A DNA stretch of 7,323 nt from Dehalococcoidales bacterium (GTDB lineage Bacteria > Chloroflexota > Dehalococcoidia > Dehalococcoidales > Fen-1064). Below are positions 6,165 to 7,323 of the stretch, piece by piece (the first letter of the stretch is position 1; each line of letters opens with the position of its first letter). The notes beneath the pieces are model-generated. The model saw nothing but the letters and a program-made list of their open reading frames with translations, searched no databases and was not told the origin of the DNA. The stretch lies in NCBI GenBank assembly GCA_030667735.1, contig DAOUVG010000066.1, positions 1 to 7,323 on the forward strand, read 5' to 3'. The position numbers and the translations under genes are program-made.

Positions 6165-7323
6165 ATGGGAACGGAGGACAGGGAAATAGCAGCGCCCAGG
6201 ACGGCACTGGAAGGTATCCGCGTACTCGACCTCGGCCGCTACCAGGCGGGACCGAGGGCCGGTCTCGTGCTCGCCCGTCTGGGCGCCGAGGTCATCAAGG
6301 TAGAGGCCCTGGACGGGGAAGAAAGCCGGGGTCTGCGCAGTACAGGTTCAGTCCGTGGACAGAACCCATACTGGGTGCAGTACAACAGCGGCAAGAAGAG
6401 CCTTGCCATGGACCTGCGGAATGAGAAGGCAAAAGACATCCTGCGGGAACTGATAAAGATATCCGACATTTTCATCCAGAACTTCCGCCCCGGTACAATC
6501 AAGAAGATGGGCTTCTCCTACGAAACACTCTATTCCCTTAACCCGAAGATAGTTATGTTAAACGTTTCCGCCTACGGGCAGTACGGCCCTTTCCGGGACC
6601 GCATTGGCTTCGACCCCATCGGCCAAGCAATCAGTGGCCTTATGCAGCTTACGGGTTACCCGGAAACCCCACCAACTATTACTACCATGCCTATTATTGA
6701 CCGTATCACGGCGTTGCATGGCACTATTGGCGTGCTTGCAGCACTTCGTGAGCGGGAACTCTCCGGAAAGGGGCAGGAGATAGACGTCTGTCTGGCTGAT
6801 ACCGGCTTCAGCCTTACCGAGATACCGGTAGCCACCTACCTGGGGAATGGCAGCGTCCCCGAGCGCCAGGGGAGCCGAAACGCCGGTGCCCTGAGCAATG
6901 TCTACCGGACCACTGACGGCTGGGCCCTCCTGATTGCTCCCAACCAGAATATCTGGCCCAGGCTCTGTGAGATTCTGGATAAGCCGGAGTGGGTGGACGA
7001 CCCACGTTTCGCCAGCCGCGCGGAACGGGCAAAGAACGCCTCCGTGGTGGAAGAGGAGCTGACCCGGTGGTTCGCTACCCGGACTACAGAGGAGGCGACA
7101 GACACCATGTCTGAAGCCAGCATCCCCTGCGCCCCGGTGAACGACATACCGCAGGCAGCAGAGAGTGCCCAACTCTGGGAGCGGGAGTTGCTCGTGGAGG
7201 TCCCCGATGCAATCGCCGGTACGGCACATGCCAGCGGGAAGCTCATCAAGCTCAGCCGCAGTGAGACAATAGTGGGTGCGACACCCACCGTCGGCCAGCA
7301 TACCGAAGAAATCCTGCGTGACC
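6165..7323 (+). CDS. Family III (CaiB/BaiF) CoA-transferase, cut by right edge
   Basis: The 386 residues seen belong to the family III CoA-transferases (formyl-CoA:oxalate, carnitine, succinyl-CoA:acid types). These move CoA between carboxylic acids through an aspartyl-CoA anhydride. The N-terminal LEGIRVLDLGRYQAGP (15-30), GAEVIKVE, NFRPGT (106-111), SAYGQYGPFRDR and FDPIGQAISGLMQLTG are family landmarks. The aligned catalytic aspartate is D179 (PIIDRITALHG), which corresponds to D169 of formyl-CoA transferase. The terminal TVGQHTEEILRD is the usual C-terminal pattern, so only a few codons are missing past the edge. It starts 5 nt after the crotonase stop, so coupling is likely. No ribosome site is visible in front of ATG 6165. 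A GGAGG lies instead inside the gene at 6173-6177. The role is probably to attach CoA to the acid made in this pathway. Another member of the family, for example one acting on a different acid or as a racemase, cannot be excluded. Confidence 0.9.
   Translation, partial: MGTEDREIAAPRTALEGIRVLDLGRYQAGPRAGLVLARLGAEVIKVEALDGEESRGLRSTGSVRGQNPYWVQYNSGKKSLAMDLRNEKAKDILRELIKISDIFIQNFRPGTIKKMGFSYETLYSLNPKIVMLNVSAYGQYGPFRDRIGFDPIGQAISGLMQLTGYPETPPTITTMPIIDRITALHGTIGVLAALRERELSGKGQEIDVCLADTGFSLTEIPVATYLGNGSVPERQGSRNAGALSNVYRTTDGWALLIAPNQNIWPRLCEILDKPEWVDDPRFASRAERAKNASVVEEELTRWFATRTTEEATDTMSEASIPCAPVNDIPQAAESAQLWERELLVEVPDAIAGTAHASGKLIKLSRSETIVGATPTVGQHTEEILRD

Noticed and set aside
6558..7301. A minus-strand open frame of 247 codons
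   Set aside because: It is antisense to the CoA-transferase, whose catalytic aspartate region and C-terminal pattern are clear. The product has Cys/Gly-rich composition with no domain.

Overview
The window comes from a GC-rich bacterium. It has Shine-Dalgarno-led genes, tight operon packing and sigma-70-like promoters. I see no RNA gene, mobile element or CRISPR array. A ClpB-like chaperone, CoA-thioester catabolic genes and GGAGG-type ribosome sites would fit an anaerobic or sediment lineage such as Chloroflexota/Dehalococcoidia. That placement is a low-confidence inference from gene content only. No stretch longer than about 150 bases lacks a gene.

Left half, minus strand (1-3858). From upstream to downstream this holds: a Nudix hydrolase of the CoA-pyrophosphatase branch; a small multi-pass VTT/DedA-like membrane protein with its own extended -10 promoter; a short membrane-anchored methyltransferase-like protein; an alpha/beta-hydrolase-like protein; and the N-terminal 339 residues of a ClpB-type AAA+ disaggregase that runs off the left edge. 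The VTT, methyltransferase-like and hydrolase genes are packed as an operon, with an 18-nt gap and then a 4-nt TTGA overlap. clpB is separated from them by 67 nt and has a plausible promoter of its own.

Right half, plus strand (4007-7323). This is an apparent catabolic operon: a class III PLP-dependent aminotransferase, an enoyl-CoA hydratase/isomerase-fold (crotonase) protein, and a family III (CaiB/BaiF) CoA-transferase that is cut by the right edge only a few codons before its expected end. The operon is preceded by a consensus -35 box, a -10-like box and an unusual cluster of three alternating CGACAC half-sites.

The two halves are divergent around 3859-4006. The plus-strand genes suggest removal of an amino group followed by activation and processing of the carbon skeleton as a CoA thioester. 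The crotonase lacks both glutamates used by enoyl-CoA hydratases, so its chemistry is probably not simple hydration. The substrate cannot be read from the sequence.
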